A stretch of 64,000 nt of DNA, from positions 1-64,000 of the forward strand of contig JAEUJY010000106.1 in NCBI GenBank assembly GCA_016794525.1, written 5' to 3'. How positions within the stretch are numbered: position 1 is the first letter of the stretch; each line of letters begins with the position of its first letter. The DNA comes from Myxococcales bacterium (GTDB taxonomy: Bacteria; Myxococcota_A; Polyangia; Haliangiales; Haliangiaceae). Positions 33,731 to 42,361 of this stretch are shown piece by piece. The notes beneath the pieces were generated by a model. The model was not told the DNA's origin, ran no database searches, and saw only the letters and a list, made by a program, of their open reading frames with translations. The translations under genes were made by a program, and so were the position numbers.

Positions 33731-34576
33731 TCACACCCCGGCGCAGATGCGATCGATCGTCCGCTGCGGCGTGCCGTCCGGCGGCCGGACGTACGTGACG
33801 TGGCCGTGATCGTCGGAGGACGCGGTCCAGTGCTGGCCGCGGCGCTCGGCGCGCGCACGGAACTCGGCGGCGATCGGCGCCTTGTGCCGCGACGTGTAGA
33901 CCTCGACGCCGGCCGCGACGTCGAGCACGCGATCCATGCGGGCCTTGTCGCGGATCCGCGCCGGGTGAGCGACCACGTCGAGGCCGCCGTCGGCGCGGAT
34001 CGTCTCGATCGCCTCCTCGGGCGACCAGCCGAACAGCGCGCGGTCGGCCTCCCAGAACTCGACGTGGTGGCGGACGAAGTCCTCGTAGACCAGCCGGTTG
34101 CGCGCCAGCAGCAGGTTGAGGAAGTCCTGCAGCGCCGGAAACTCGGTGCCGCGCAGCGTCGCCAGCTGGCGGTCGGGGTCGACGTACCAGCGCTGCTCCT
34201 CGGGCAGCGCGGTCAGCCAGCCCAGCACCAGCTCGCGCCAGCGGTGGCACACCTCGACCGCGCGGGCGCCGAGCCGGGTCTGGCCGAGCGACCCGTCGAG
34301 CGCGCGCTCCGGCGGGAAGTACGCCAGCACGTGGACCTGCTCGGCGCGCGGCGTGCCGAAGTGGACGAAGCTGGTCACCTCCATCGCCGGCACCAGCGTC
34401 ACGCCGAGCTGCCGCGCCGCCTCGGCCGCGCGCGGCACCGCCGCGAAGGTGTCGTGGTCGGCCACCGCGATGACCTCCATGCCCAGCCCGGCGCGGAAGT
34501 GCACGTAGTCCTCGGGCTCGGCGCGCCCGTCGGAGAAGCGGGTGTGGCCGTGGAGATCGGTCGCGACGTGGGTCAT
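33731..34576 (-). CDS. PHP-domain metal-dependent phosphoesterase
   Basis: 281 residues. PHP metal ligands are visible: DLHGHT (Asp7, His9, His11), ADHDTF (His41, Asp42), Glu66 in AMEV, AHP, and SSDDHGH near the C-terminus. The family hydrolyses phosphate esters, including nucleotides, oligoribonucleotides (YciV/RNase AM) and histidinol phosphate. The insert of ~100 residues between the AMEV and AHP motifs, rich in Trp/Arg/Phe, is longer than in simple PHP enzymes. It lies between a CBM21 gene (10 bp upstream) and the GH13/radical SAM gene (2 bp downstream), so one transcript is likely. Confidence 0.88.
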   Translation of the reverse strand: MTHVATDLHGHTRFSDGRAEPEDYVHFRAGLGMEVIAVADHDTFAAVPRAAEAARQLGVTLVPAMEVTSFVHFGTPRAEQVHVLAYFPPERALDGSLGQTRLGARAVEVCHRWRELVLGWLTALPEEQRWYVDPDRQLATLRGTEFPALQDFLNLLLARNRLVYEDFVRHHVEFWEADRALFGWSPEEAIETIRADGGLDVVAHPARIRDKARMDRVLDVAAGVEVYTSRHKAPIAAEFRARAERRGQHWTASSDDHGHVTYVRPPDGTPQRTIDRICAGV

Positions 34577-34586
34577 GGCGCGCGGG

Positions 34587-35561
34587 TCACAGCACCGGCG
34601 GCGCGGCGTCGATCGCGTAGTTGGCGCCGAAGTTGTTGTCCCAGAACTCGTAGGTGCGCGCGCCGTTGACGACGCCGTGGCGGTAGACCACAGCGTACTC
34701 GAAGCGGCTCGCGCCGCCCGGCAGGTCGACGTCGATCTGCCAGCGCTCGCGGCCGGCGCTCCACGGGAAGTCCTCGACCCAGTACCAGCGGTTGGCCTGG
34801 CCGGCGGCGCCCATGCCCAGCTCGATCACCGTCTGCCAGCCGTCCTTGGTCGCGATCAGCGCGACCTGCTTGTCGTAGTCGAGGTCGGCGACCTGGATCG
34901 AGATCCGGCCGCGCACGCCGGCGGCGTCGGCGGTGACGGTGTTGAGCCACGGCTCGACCCGCACGACGTTGTACGCGGGGCCGTCGTTGACCACGTGCAG
35001 CTCGCCCTGGTTGTCGTCGACGTAGGTGTGGCCGGCGCCGTCCTGGTACCAGGCGTCGAACAGCACGGTGCGCTGCGAGCTCGGCACCGTCATCGCGACG
35101 TGCCACTCCTCGGTGCCGTCGCCGCCGGTGCTGACGTAGCGGCCCAGCGCGGTGCGCTCGGCGCGGTCGTCGGGCGTCTTGTACACGACGCCGACGCGCT
35201 TCCAGTCGAGGCTGGCGCCCGCGACCGGCCGCACGCGCAGCTTCACCAGCACCTCGTAGCTGCCGCAGCCGAAGCGGGTGTTGGGCTGGGTGCACACCGA
35301 CCACCACGCGCCGGTGTACGCGACCATCGACGTGTTGCGCTGGCCCTCGTACTGGGCCCAGTCGTGCTGCTCGCCGGTCCCGAGCTCGGGCGCGTCGACG
35401 CAGGCCAGCTGCGCCGGCAGCTGCAGGAGCACGGTGCCGGCGATCGCGGCGCCGCCGAGGCTGGCGCCGCGGGCGCGGAGGCGCTCGAAGGCCGAGGCGA
35501 ACAGCGCGGTGGCCGCGGGCGGGGGCGTGGGGGCGGGGAGGGGCGGATCGTTCGTAGCCAT
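34587..35561 (-). CDS. CBM21 starch/glycogen-binding-domain protein
   Basis: 324 residues from ATG 35561. A Pro-rich N-terminus and a hydrophobic stretch (~35-53) precede two beta-sandwich domains. The C-terminal one matches CBM21: NTVTADAAGVRGRISIQVA, DYDKQVALIATKDGW, DFPWSAGRERWQIDVDLP, FEYAVVYRH, and FWDNNFGANY as in glycogen-targeting subunits and amylases. The first domain (about residues 75-185) has similar strand order and may be a diverged copy. It should bind alpha-glucan. The hydrophobic segment could make it membrane-tethered or exported, leaving open whether it meets the cytoplasmic GH13/radical SAM protein. First gene of the operon. Confidence 0.8.
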   Translation of the reverse strand: MATNDPPLPAPTPPPAATALFASAFERLRARGASLGGAAIAGTVLLQLPAQLACVDAPELGTGEQHDWAQYEGQRNTSMVAYTGAWWSVCTQPNTRFGCGSYEVLVKLRVRPVAGASLDWKRVGVVYKTPDDRAERTALGRYVSTGGDGTEEWHVAMTVPSSQRTVLFDAWYQDGAGHTYVDDNQGELHVVNDGPAYNVVRVEPWLNTVTADAAGVRGRISIQVADLDYDKQVALIATKDGWQTVIELGMGAAGQANRWYWVEDFPWSAGRERWQIDVDLPGGASRFEYAVVYRHGVVNGARTYEFWDNNFGANYAIDAAPPVL

Positions 35562-35769
35562 CGCCACCAGCGCACAGCAACCGACGTGCCGCCCGGGCGC
35601 GGGGCGGAAGGCGCGAAATCGCACGGCGCGCGGCGCCGCGGGCCGCGCGACCCCGCACGGTCGTTGCTTCGCGCAACGCGGTGGCCACGCGCCTGGTCAC
35701 CGTCTGGTCCGACCCCTGCGGCGAACCGTCGCGCGGGCAGCCGCGCCATCCGCCGCGCTATGCTGCGGC

Positions 35770-36681
35770 ATGCGCCTCGCCCTCGTGCTCGCCGCGCTCG
35801 CGCTCGCGCCGTCGCTGGCCGTCGCCGATCCTCACCCGATGTCGAGCGGCGCCACGCCGGCGCCGACCACCGACGCCCAGGTCGCGATGTCGGCCGAGAC
35901 CCTGGCGATCGCGATCGATCAGCGGGCCGCGACCGTGAAGGCCGCGGTGACGCTGGCCAACCCGGGGCCCGCGACCAAGCTGGTCGTCGGCTTCCCGTGC
36001 GCCGTCGGCGAGGACGCCGGCGCGATCGACGTGCCGTGCAAGATCCCGCTGACCGTCACCGTCGGCGGCAAGCGGGTCAAGGCGACCAAGCGCAAGACCA
36101 GCAAGACCGTCCACCACTGGACCTGGCCGATGAAGCTGGCGGCCGGCGCGTCGGTGGAGCTGGTGGTCAGCTACCGCGCGCCGCTGGTGAACGAGCGCTA
36201 CGGCGTGCCGGCCTACGGCATGGGCCTGTTCACCTACCGCCTCACGACCGGCGCGCGCTGGGCCGGGCCGATCGGCACGCTGCGGATCACGGTCGATCAC
36301 CTGCACGACGCGCTGCTCTACGTCGCGCCGGCTGGCGGCGTGCGCACGCCCGGGCGCATCACCTGGCAGCTCGACGGCGTCGAGCCCGTCGAGGAGGTCG
36401 TGCTGATCCCCGCGCCGATGGCCGGCAACCGCCTGGCCCAGCAGATCGGCGGACGCACCGCCGCCGAGGCCGCGGCCCGCATCGCCGCCGGCGACTACCG
36501 GCGCGCCGACGTCGAGGCGGCGATCGCCGCGCTGCGCGCCAGCGACGCCGAGCTCGACCAGTGGCTGCCGACGATCAGCCGGGTCGCCGGCCTGGCGACG
36601 CCGCCCACCGATCGCGCCCGGGCCACGATCGCCGAGTCGATCGCGGTGCTCGCGCAGCTGGCCGCGGGCGCGAAGCGGTAA
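35770..36681 (+). CDS. Exported protein of unknown function
   Basis: 303 residues with a clear Sec signal peptide (MRLALVLAALALAPSLAVADP). The body is a beta-rich domain, resembling secreted DUF4424-like proteins in style (PATKLVVGFPC, VHHWTWPMKLAAGASVELVVSYRAP), followed by a helical C-terminal ~90 residues. No catalytic motif was recognised. The N-terminus follows a 208-bp non-coding region divergent from the CBM21 operon, where I see no clear promoter or operator. Confidence 0.6.
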   Translation: MRLALVLAALALAPSLAVADPHPMSSGATPAPTTDAQVAMSAETLAIAIDQRAATVKAAVTLANPGPATKLVVGFPCAVGEDAGAIDVPCKIPLTVTVGGKRVKATKRKTSKTVHHWTWPMKLAAGASVELVVSYRAPLVNERYGVPAYGMGLFTYRLTTGARWAGPIGTLRITVDHLHDALLYVAPAGGVRTPGRITWQLDGVEPVEEVVLIPAPMAGNRLAQQIGGRTAAEAAARIAAGDYRRADVEAAIAALRASDAELDQWLPTISRVAGLATPPTDRARATIAESIAVLAQLAAGAKR

Positions 36682-36752
36682 CCGGGTTCAGCGTCGCGAT
36701 GCCGCGCCCGGCGGCGGGCGCCGGCGCGCCGGTGTCGGTAGTATCCGCGGCG

Positions 36753-39020
36753 ATGAAACGCATCGGGATGGTCGCGACCCTCGGGCTCTTCGGCGTGGTG
36801 CTGGCGGCGTGCTTCTCCGGCGAGATCATCGACCGCCCGGGCGGCGATGGGGACGGCGGCGTGGTCGACCCCGGCGCGCGCCCCCTTGAGGTCAGCCCGC
36901 CCCAGGCCACGCTGGCGCCGGGCGGCACCCAGGCGTTCGCCGCGTCGCGCTCGGGGCAGGCGGTCACCGCGGTGACCTGGTCGGTCGAGCCGGCGGCCGG
37001 TGGCGCCATCACCGCCGCCGGCGCGTACACCGCGCCGACCGTCGAGGGCACGTACACCGTCGTCGCCACCGAGGACGGCAGCGGCCAGCGCGCCACCGCC
37101 ACCGTCACCGTGGCCGCGCTGGTCGCGACCACCCACGGCATGGCGATCCCGGCCGCGCACCCGCGGCTGTGGTTCAACCCCGAGCGCCTGGCCCGCGCCC
37201 GCGCGTGGCTCGCGGCCCACCCGTTCACGCCGCCGACCAACGAGGACCGCGACGGCGGCTTCGGCGACACCGCGCTGCACGGCCTGCTCACCGACAACGC
37301 GACCGGCTCGTGCACCGCGGCGATCACCTGGGGGCTGTCGCGCCTCGACGACGTGGCCGACACCGGCGGCGTCGCCTGCGACGCGTGCCGCTGGACCGGC
37401 GAGCAGCTGATCCTGATCTACGACTGGTGCTACCCGTACTTCACCGCGGCCCAGCGCACGACCTACCGCACCGCGATGGCCGCCGGCCTGCAGGCGTGGA
37501 GCCGCAAGAGCTGGGGTGGCCCCGCGATGTTCCAGAACAACTACTACTGGGGCTACCTGCGCAACGAGCTCGAGTGGTCGATCGCGTCGTACGACGACGA
37601 CCCGGCGTGGGCCGAGGCGATGCTCGACTGGGTGTTCGATCAGCGGCTGGGGCAGGGCTTCGACCCGTCGACCGCGCCGACCGGCGCCAGCCGCGGCGGC
37701 GTCGCCAGCGAGGGCTCGGAGTACGGCCCGGTGGTCGGGGCCTACCCGCTGATCCCGTTCGTCACCGCCAACCTGCTCGGCCGCAACCTCTACGAGGAGA
37801 CGCCGTTCTGGCGCGAGGCGGTCTACGCGCTGATCTACGCCACCACGCCGGCGCCGACGACGATCCCCGACGCCGCCGGCACCGGCTACACGGTGTTCCC
37901 GTTCAGCGACGACGACAGCTGGACCTCGCGGTTCCAGGCCCAGACCCACTACTACCCGGACTTCATGACGACGATGGCGTCGTACTGGCCGGGCCTCAAC
38001 GTCGGGCGTCACGCCCGGCAGTGGGCGACGATGGTCGGTGTCACGCCGTGGCGCCATGTCCAGGCGGTCGACGTCGCGACGCCGCCGCTGGGGTTCGCGT
38101 CGCTGCCGCTCGACTTCTACGCCGCCGGCCCGCGCTACCTCTACGGGCGCAACGCGTGGGGCCCGACCGCGACGACCTTCATGCTGCAGCTCGGCGACGC
38201 CGCCGAGAGCTCGATCGGCCACCAGCACGGCGACTACGGCACGTTCCAGATCTGGCGCAACGGCCGGTTCGTGGCGCGCGAGTCGGTCGGCTACGCCGGC
38301 GGCGGTGACACCGACATCGTCGGCTACGGCGGCACCGGCACCGTCGACGGCGCCCTCGGCATCGCGCACAACACCGTGCTGATCAACGGCGCCAACCCGG
38401 GCCCGCAGTACTCGGGCCCGGCCGCGGTGGTCGAGCGCCTCGAGTCCGCGCCGGGCTACACCTACGCGGTCGTCGACCTGGTGCCGCCGGCGACGCGGAT
38501 GCAGGCGTGGCGGCGCGAGTTCGTCTTCGTGCGCGGCCTCGAGACGCTGGTCGTGCTCGACCGCCTGCAGGCGGCCGCCGGCACCACGCGCACGTTCATC
38601 AACCACTGCGAGACCGCGCCGGTGGTCAGCGGCAACAACCGCGCGACCTGCACCGTCGGCACCCAGGCGCTGACGATGTCGACGCTGGTGCCGGCGCAGC
38701 GCAGCTACCGCGTCGTCGACGAGGGCGCCCACGTCTACAGCCAGCACCGGATCGAGGTCGACACCACGCCGCCGGCCGCCGAGAGCTACATCCTCACCGT
38801 GCTGCAGGCCCACGACGCCGGCGCCGCCGCGCTGACCCCGACGGTCGCCGAGGACGGGACCAGCTTCGCGGTCACGCTCAACGGCGCCACCGCGATCACC
38901 TTCGCCAAGGGCATGACCTCGACCGGCGGCACGATCCGGATCGGCAGCGCGACCACGCCGCTGCGCACGACGGTCCAGACCATGGCGGTCACCGGCGACG
39001 GTCCGGTGTGGGCGCCGTAG
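36753..39020 (+). CDS. Heparinase II/III-like polysaccharide lyase lipoprotein
   Basis: 755 residues. The signal ends VVLAACFSG, a lipobox. Residues ~45-125 form an Ig-like domain (SPPQATLAPGGTQAF and GGAITAAGAYTAP). Then an alpha-toroid region begins AAHPRLWFNPERLARARAWL, with many Trp/Tyr/His residues, followed by heparinase II/III-like sheets (SSIGHQHGDYGTFQIWRNGRF, IAHNTVLINGANP). The family cleaves uronic-acid polysaccharides such as alginate or heparan; His and Tyr in QHGDYG and NTV are candidate active-site elements. It lies 88 bp before a glycosidase lipoprotein gene. Confidence 0.75.
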   Translation: MKRIGMVATLGLFGVVLAACFSGEIIDRPGGDGDGGVVDPGARPLEVSPPQATLAPGGTQAFAASRSGQAVTAVTWSVEPAAGGAITAAGAYTAPTVEGTYTVVATEDGSGQRATATVTVAALVATTHGMAIPAAHPRLWFNPERLARARAWLAAHPFTPPTNEDRDGGFGDTALHGLLTDNATGSCTAAITWGLSRLDDVADTGGVACDACRWTGEQLILIYDWCYPYFTAAQRTTYRTAMAAGLQAWSRKSWGGPAMFQNNYYWGYLRNELEWSIASYDDDPAWAEAMLDWVFDQRLGQGFDPSTAPTGASRGGVASEGSEYGPVVGAYPLIPFVTANLLGRNLYEETPFWREAVYALIYATTPAPTTIPDAAGTGYTVFPFSDDDSWTSRFQAQTHYYPDFMTTMASYWPGLNVGRHARQWATMVGVTPWRHVQAVDVATPPLGFASLPLDFYAAGPRYLYGRNAWGPTATTFMLQLGDAAESSIGHQHGDYGTFQIWRNGRFVARESVGYAGGGDTDIVGYGGTGTVDGALGIAHNTVLINGANPGPQYSGPAAVVERLESAPGYTYAVVDLVPPATRMQAWRREFVFVRGLETLVVLDRLQAAAGTTRTFINHCETAPVVSGNNRATCTVGTQALTMSTLVPAQRSYRVVDEGAHVYSQHRIEVDTTPPAAESYILTVLQAHDAGAAALTPTVAEDGTSFAVTLNGATAITFAKGMTSTGGTIRIGSATTPLRTTVQTMAVTGDGPVWAP

Positions 39021-39108
39021 GCGGCCGGACCGCCTCGCCACCGCGCGTCGCCGCGCCGACGCCCGGCTGGGACCCGCGGGCGTGTCGCCGCGGGTATGCT
39101 CGCCGGTG

Positions 39109-40380
39109 ATGCGCGTCGGCACGGCCCTCCTGTTCGCCGCGGCGGTGGCCGGTTGCGCCGCGCCGGCCGAGCCGCCGTGCGTGCCCGAGCCGCTCGTCGC
39201 CCGCGGCTACTACGGCGTCCAGCAGCGGTGCGGCGCCTGGACGCTGGTCACGCCCGCCGGCGCGCCGTTCCACAGCGTCGGCGTCAACTCGGCGACGCCG
39301 TACGGCACGCGCAACGGGGTGACCGGCGCGTACGCCTACCGCGACGCGGTGCTGGCGCGCTACGGCAGCGACGCCGCGTGGGGGCAGGCCACCGGCGCGC
39401 GGCTGCGCGGCTGGGGCTTCAACACCGCCGGCGGCTGGAGCCAGGCCGAGCTGCTCGCCGACGATCTGGCGGTGACCAAGGTGCTGTACCTCAGCGGCGG
39501 CGACTGGCAGACCGGGGCCAACGTCGACTGGTTCGCGCCGGCGTGGGAGGCCGACGTGCGGGCGCGGGTGGACGAGGCGGTGACGCCGTGGCTCCGCGAT
39601 CCGCGCGTGCTCGGCTGGTTCCTCGACAACGAGATGAAGTGGGGGCCCGACTGGCGCGGCGCCGACACGCTGCTGGCCCGCTACCTGGCGCTCGACGCGT
39701 CGGCGCCGGGCAAGGCCGTCGCGGTCGACGCGTGGCTGGCGGCCGCGCCCGACGCCGGCCCGCGGGACGAGCTGCTGCAGCGGACCGCGTGGGGGACGCC
39801 GCCCGCGGCCGCGGTCGCGGGCTTCCTCGCGCAGGCCGCGGAGCGCTACTTCGCGACCACCACCGCGATCCTGCGGGCCCGCGATCCCGATCACCTGATC
39901 CTCGGCAACCGCGACGTGTCGGTGATGACCCGCGCCGAGGTGTGGCAAGCGGCGGCCCGCCACGTCGACGTGCTGTCGGTCAACTACTACACGTACCAGG
40001 ACGGCATCGCCGGGCTCGCGCTGTCGCTGTCGGGCGGCGTCGATCCCGCCGGGTGGTTCCAGGCCCAGCACGAGCTCGCCGACAAGCCGTTCCTGGTGAG
40101 CGAGTTCGGCTTCCGGGCCGCCGACGCTGGCCTGCCGAGCTCGTACCCGCCGGTGTACCCGACCCTGGCCACGCAGCAGGAGCGCGCCGACGCCTACGAC
40201 GCCTACGTCAGCGGCGCGCGCAGCGTGCCGTGGATCGTCGGCACGCACTGGTTCGAGTACACCGACCAGCCGGCCGACGGCCGCTTCGACGGCGAGAACA
40301 ACAACTGGGGCATCGTCGACGAGGCCGACGATCCGTACGCGGTGCTGGTCGAGCGGATGACCGCCGTCAACGCGCGCTAG
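39109..40380 (+). CDS. Agarase-like TIM-barrel glycoside hydrolase lipoprotein
   Basis: 423 residues. The signal ends AVAGCAAP, suggesting a lipoprotein. The (beta/alpha)8 fold is indicated by FHSVGVNSATPYG, WGFNTAGGW, GWFLDNEMKWG with the likely acid/base Glu, HVDVLSVNYYTYQ, and FLVSEFGF with the likely nucleophile Glu, then WIVGTHWFEYTDQP. The pattern is close to clan GH-A agarases (GH50/GH86 style) rather than cellulases. Together with the lyase-like gene before it, it suggests use of marine-type polysaccharides. Its TAG shares CTAG with the convergent gene. Confidence 0.78.
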   Translation: MRVGTALLFAAAVAGCAAPAEPPCVPEPLVARGYYGVQQRCGAWTLVTPAGAPFHSVGVNSATPYGTRNGVTGAYAYRDAVLARYGSDAAWGQATGARLRGWGFNTAGGWSQAELLADDLAVTKVLYLSGGDWQTGANVDWFAPAWEADVRARVDEAVTPWLRDPRVLGWFLDNEMKWGPDWRGADTLLARYLALDASAPGKAVAVDAWLAAAPDAGPRDELLQRTAWGTPPAAAVAGFLAQAAERYFATTTAILRARDPDHLILGNRDVSVMTRAEVWQAAARHVDVLSVNYYTYQDGIAGLALSLSGGVDPAGWFQAQHELADKPFLVSEFGFRAADAGLPSSYPPVYPTLATQQERADAYDAYVSGARSVPWIVGTHWFEYTDQPADGRFDGENNNWGIVDEADDPYAVLVERMTAVNAR

Positions 40381-40892
40381 CTGCGCCCGCGGCTCCGCGC
40401 CGGGGCCGGCTTCGCCCGGGCAGGCGTCGCGCGCGGGGCGCGCGGCGTCGGCGTGCGGCGGGCGGGCGGCGCCTTGGCCGCCTGGTTGCGCGCGGCCGCG
40501 GCCTTCACCAGCGCGGTGAACGCCCGGGCGTCGAGCGCCTCGCCCTCGCGGAGATCGATCGCGCGGCGGGTCGCCCCCTCGAGGCTGCTGTTGAACAGCC
40601 GCGCCGGGTCCGGCACCGACGCGCCGTGGGCGAACGTCAGCTTCACCGCCGCCTTGTACGCCTCGCCGGTGCAGAGGATGCCGTGGTGGGACCACACCGG
40701 CGTCTGCCACTTCCACTCCTCGAGGACGTCCGGCACCGCCGCGCGGATCAGCGCGCGCACGCGGGTCAGCGTCTCGCCGCGCCATCCGCCCAGCTCGCGG
40801 ATCCGTTGATCGATCAGCGCCGACGCGGCGGCCGGCTCGGCGGCGGCGGCGGTCGCGGCGGCGGCGGCGCGCAGACGCGCGGCGCGGGTCAC
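40377..40892 (-). CDS. DUF1801 (YdhG-like) protein with basic C-terminal tail
   Basis: 171 residues from GTG 40892 (GTGA overlap with the upstream stop). The DUF1801 core has LEEWKWQTPVWSHHGILC, YKAAVKLTFAHGA and FNSSLEG. The last ~45 residues are a K/R/P/A-rich tail, possibly binding nucleic acid. The function of the family is unknown; members resemble iron-chaperone frataxin-like folds. It ends the VOC/DUF1801 pair and meets the agarase-like gene tail to tail. Confidence 0.82.
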   Translation of the reverse strand: MTRAARLRAAAAATAAAAEPAAASALIDQRIRELGGWRGETLTRVRALIRAAVPDVLEEWKWQTPVWSHHGILCTGEAYKAAVKLTFAHGASVPDPARLFNSSLEGATRRAIDLREGEALDARAFTALVKAAAARNQAAKAPPARRTPTPRAPRATPARAKPAPARSRGRS

Positions 40893-41401
40893 GGCGCCTC
40901 CAGCTGCGTCAGCTGGATCAGGTTGCCGCTGGGGTCGCGCAGCTGCGCGATCGTGGCGACGGTGACGTCGGTCGGCGCCATCGTGAACTCCGCGCCGCGC
41001 GCCTTGAGTCGTTCGTACTCGGCGGCGACGTCGGCGGTGAAGAACATCACCACCGGCTGCCCGGCCGCGGCCATCGCGTCCTGGTACGCCGCGGCCGCCG
41101 GGTTGTCGTCGAGCGCGAGCTGCAGCTCGGTGCCGTCGGCGTCGGCCGGCGCGACCACGGTTAGCCAGCGGTACGGGCCGTTGGTGACGTCGTCCTTGAC
41201 GGTGAAGCCGAGCACGTCGGTGTAGAACGCCAGCGCCGTGGCCTGATCGTCGACGTAGACGCTGGTGTGCTTGATGTTCAGGCCGGCGTGGAGCGGCCCG
41301 CGCGCGGCGTCGGCCGCGGGCGCGGCGGGGTGGGGCGCGGCGGTCGCGCAGGCGCCGACCAGCAGCGCGGCGAGGAACGAGAGCGGCGAGGTGCGAAGCA
41401 T
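40889..41401 (-). CDS. VOC-superfamily (glyoxalase-like) lipoprotein
   Basis: 170 residues. A signal peptide ends VGACATA, so this VOC protein appears exported, which is unusual for a family that is mostly cytoplasmic. The VOC domain runs from LNIKHTSVYVDDQATALAFYTDVLGF to LRDPSGNLIQLTQL. Metal ligands of the fold are His (NIKH) and Glu (TELQL), with Gln rather than Glu at the final site, so activity is uncertain. It overlaps the DUF1801 gene downstream. Confidence 0.8.
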   Translation of the reverse strand: MLRTSPLSFLAALLVGACATAAPHPAAPAADAARGPLHAGLNIKHTSVYVDDQATALAFYTDVLGFTVKDDVTNGPYRWLTVVAPADADGTELQLALDDNPAAAAYQDAMAAAGQPVVMFFTADVAAEYERLKARGAEFTMAPTDVTVATIAQLRDPSGNLIQLTQLEAP

Positions 41402-41435
41402 CGGGAGCTCCAGGACGTGGTGGGAGGGAGGTGGA

Positions 41436-41879
41436 TCAGCCGCGACCGCGCCTGGCCATCGTGTCGGCCAGAGCGCCCAGCACCCAGCTCCAGCCGGCGC
41501 GCTGGCCGCGGCCCTCGTCATCATCGGGGACGCCGGCGTGGACCAGCGTCACCAGCGTGCCGCCGTCCTTGGCCTCGAACCGGGTGGTGACGACGCTCTC
41601 GCGGCCCTTGGTCGCCTCGCACACCCAGGTGTGCTCGGCGAGCTTGCCGCGCTCGAGCTGCGTGAAGCGGCCGTAGTGGACCCAGCGCTGCGCGCCGGTG
41701 TCGACGCAGTGATAGAAGAGCCCGTCGACCTTCGCGTCGAGGATGACCTTCGACGTCCGGCCCTCGGCCTGGGGGCCGAACCACGGGCCGCCGGGGCACG
41801 TCGGATCGATCCAGGCGTCGAAGACCTCGTCCGGCGAGGCGGGGATCTGGCGGGTGAACTCGAGGTTGGTGAGCTTCAT
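41436..41879 (-). CDS. AHSA1-type SRPBCC protein
   Basis: 147 residues with the START/SRPBCC helix-grip pattern: FTRQIPASPDEVFDAWIDP, a central strand region (VDGLFYHCVD, WVHYGRF), VVTTRFEAKDGGTLVTLVH, and a C-terminal helix GWSWVLGALADTM. It probably binds a small hydrophobic ligand. Its ATG overlaps the stop of an ArsR-family gene (ATGA), the common ArsR-SRPBCC pair, so the regulator probably controls it. Confidence 0.9.
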   Translation of the reverse strand: MKLTNLEFTRQIPASPDEVFDAWIDPTCPGGPWFGPQAEGRTSKVILDAKVDGLFYHCVDTGAQRWVHYGRFTQLERGKLAEHTWVCEATKGRESVVTTRFEAKDGGTLVTLVHAGVPDDDEGRGQRAGWSWVLGALADTMARRGRG

Positions 41880-42199
41880 CGGGGGGGCCTCCGGTTGGCG
41901 AAGTAGGCTTCGAGACGGTCGAGGCGCTCGGTCCAGTACTGCTCGTAGCGCGCGGCCCAGCTCGCGACCTCGCGCAGCGGCGCGGCCTCGAGCGCGAGCG
42001 TGTGCTCGCGACCCTGGCGGGTGCGCCGCACCAGCCCGGCCTTCTCGAGCACGCGCACGTGCTTCGAGACGGCGGCCAGCGACATCGCGAACGGCGCCGC
42101 GACGTCGGTGACCCGCGCCGGCCCGCGCGTCAGGCGATCGATGATCGCCCGCCGGGTCGGGTCGGAGATGGCCTGGAGCGTCGACGACAGCGTCTCCAT
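41876..42199 (-). CDS. ArsR-family regulator (SRPBCC-linked)
   Basis: 107 residues. Winged helix-turn-helix: LQAISDPTRRAIIDRL, VTDVAAPFAMSLAAVSKHVRVLEKAGLVRR, GREHTLAL. It has no Cys metal site, so it belongs to the SRPBCC-associated ArsR group rather than to arsenic sensors. The C-terminal helix ends YFANRRPPR. It is the first gene of a two-gene operon whose promoter and operator lie immediately upstream. Confidence 0.92.
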   Translation of the reverse strand: METLSSTLQAISDPTRRAIIDRLTRGPARVTDVAAPFAMSLAAVSKHVRVLEKAGLVRRTRQGREHTLALEAAPLREVASWAARYEQYWTERLDRLEAYFANRRPPR

Positions 42200-42235
42200 G
42201 GACAGATGTTTAACCGTGCGGTTGAATATTGTCAA
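42200..42235 (-). promoter_or_regulatory. Promoter and inverted-repeat operator of the ArsR/SRPBCC operon
   Basis: On the minus strand a perfect TTGACA lies at 42235-42230 and TAAACA at 42212-42207 (17-bp spacing). The inverted repeat TTAACCG-TG-CGGTTGA (42210-42225; core AACCG/CGGTT perfect) sits over the spacer end and -10. The predicted start of transcription is about 42200, next to the ATG at 42199, so the transcript may be leaderless. AACC-N-GGTT operators are typical of this regulator group. Confidence 0.65.
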
Positions 42236-42361
42236 GCGGGCCCGCCCGACCGCGCACGGTGAGCGCTGGCGCTCGGCGGTGGTGCGCCTGGACGCGCGCG
42301 CGTGGCGTGGCGCTGGCCTCGGTCGTGCACTGGCCGTCGTCGACTCAGAAAGGTCACTGCC

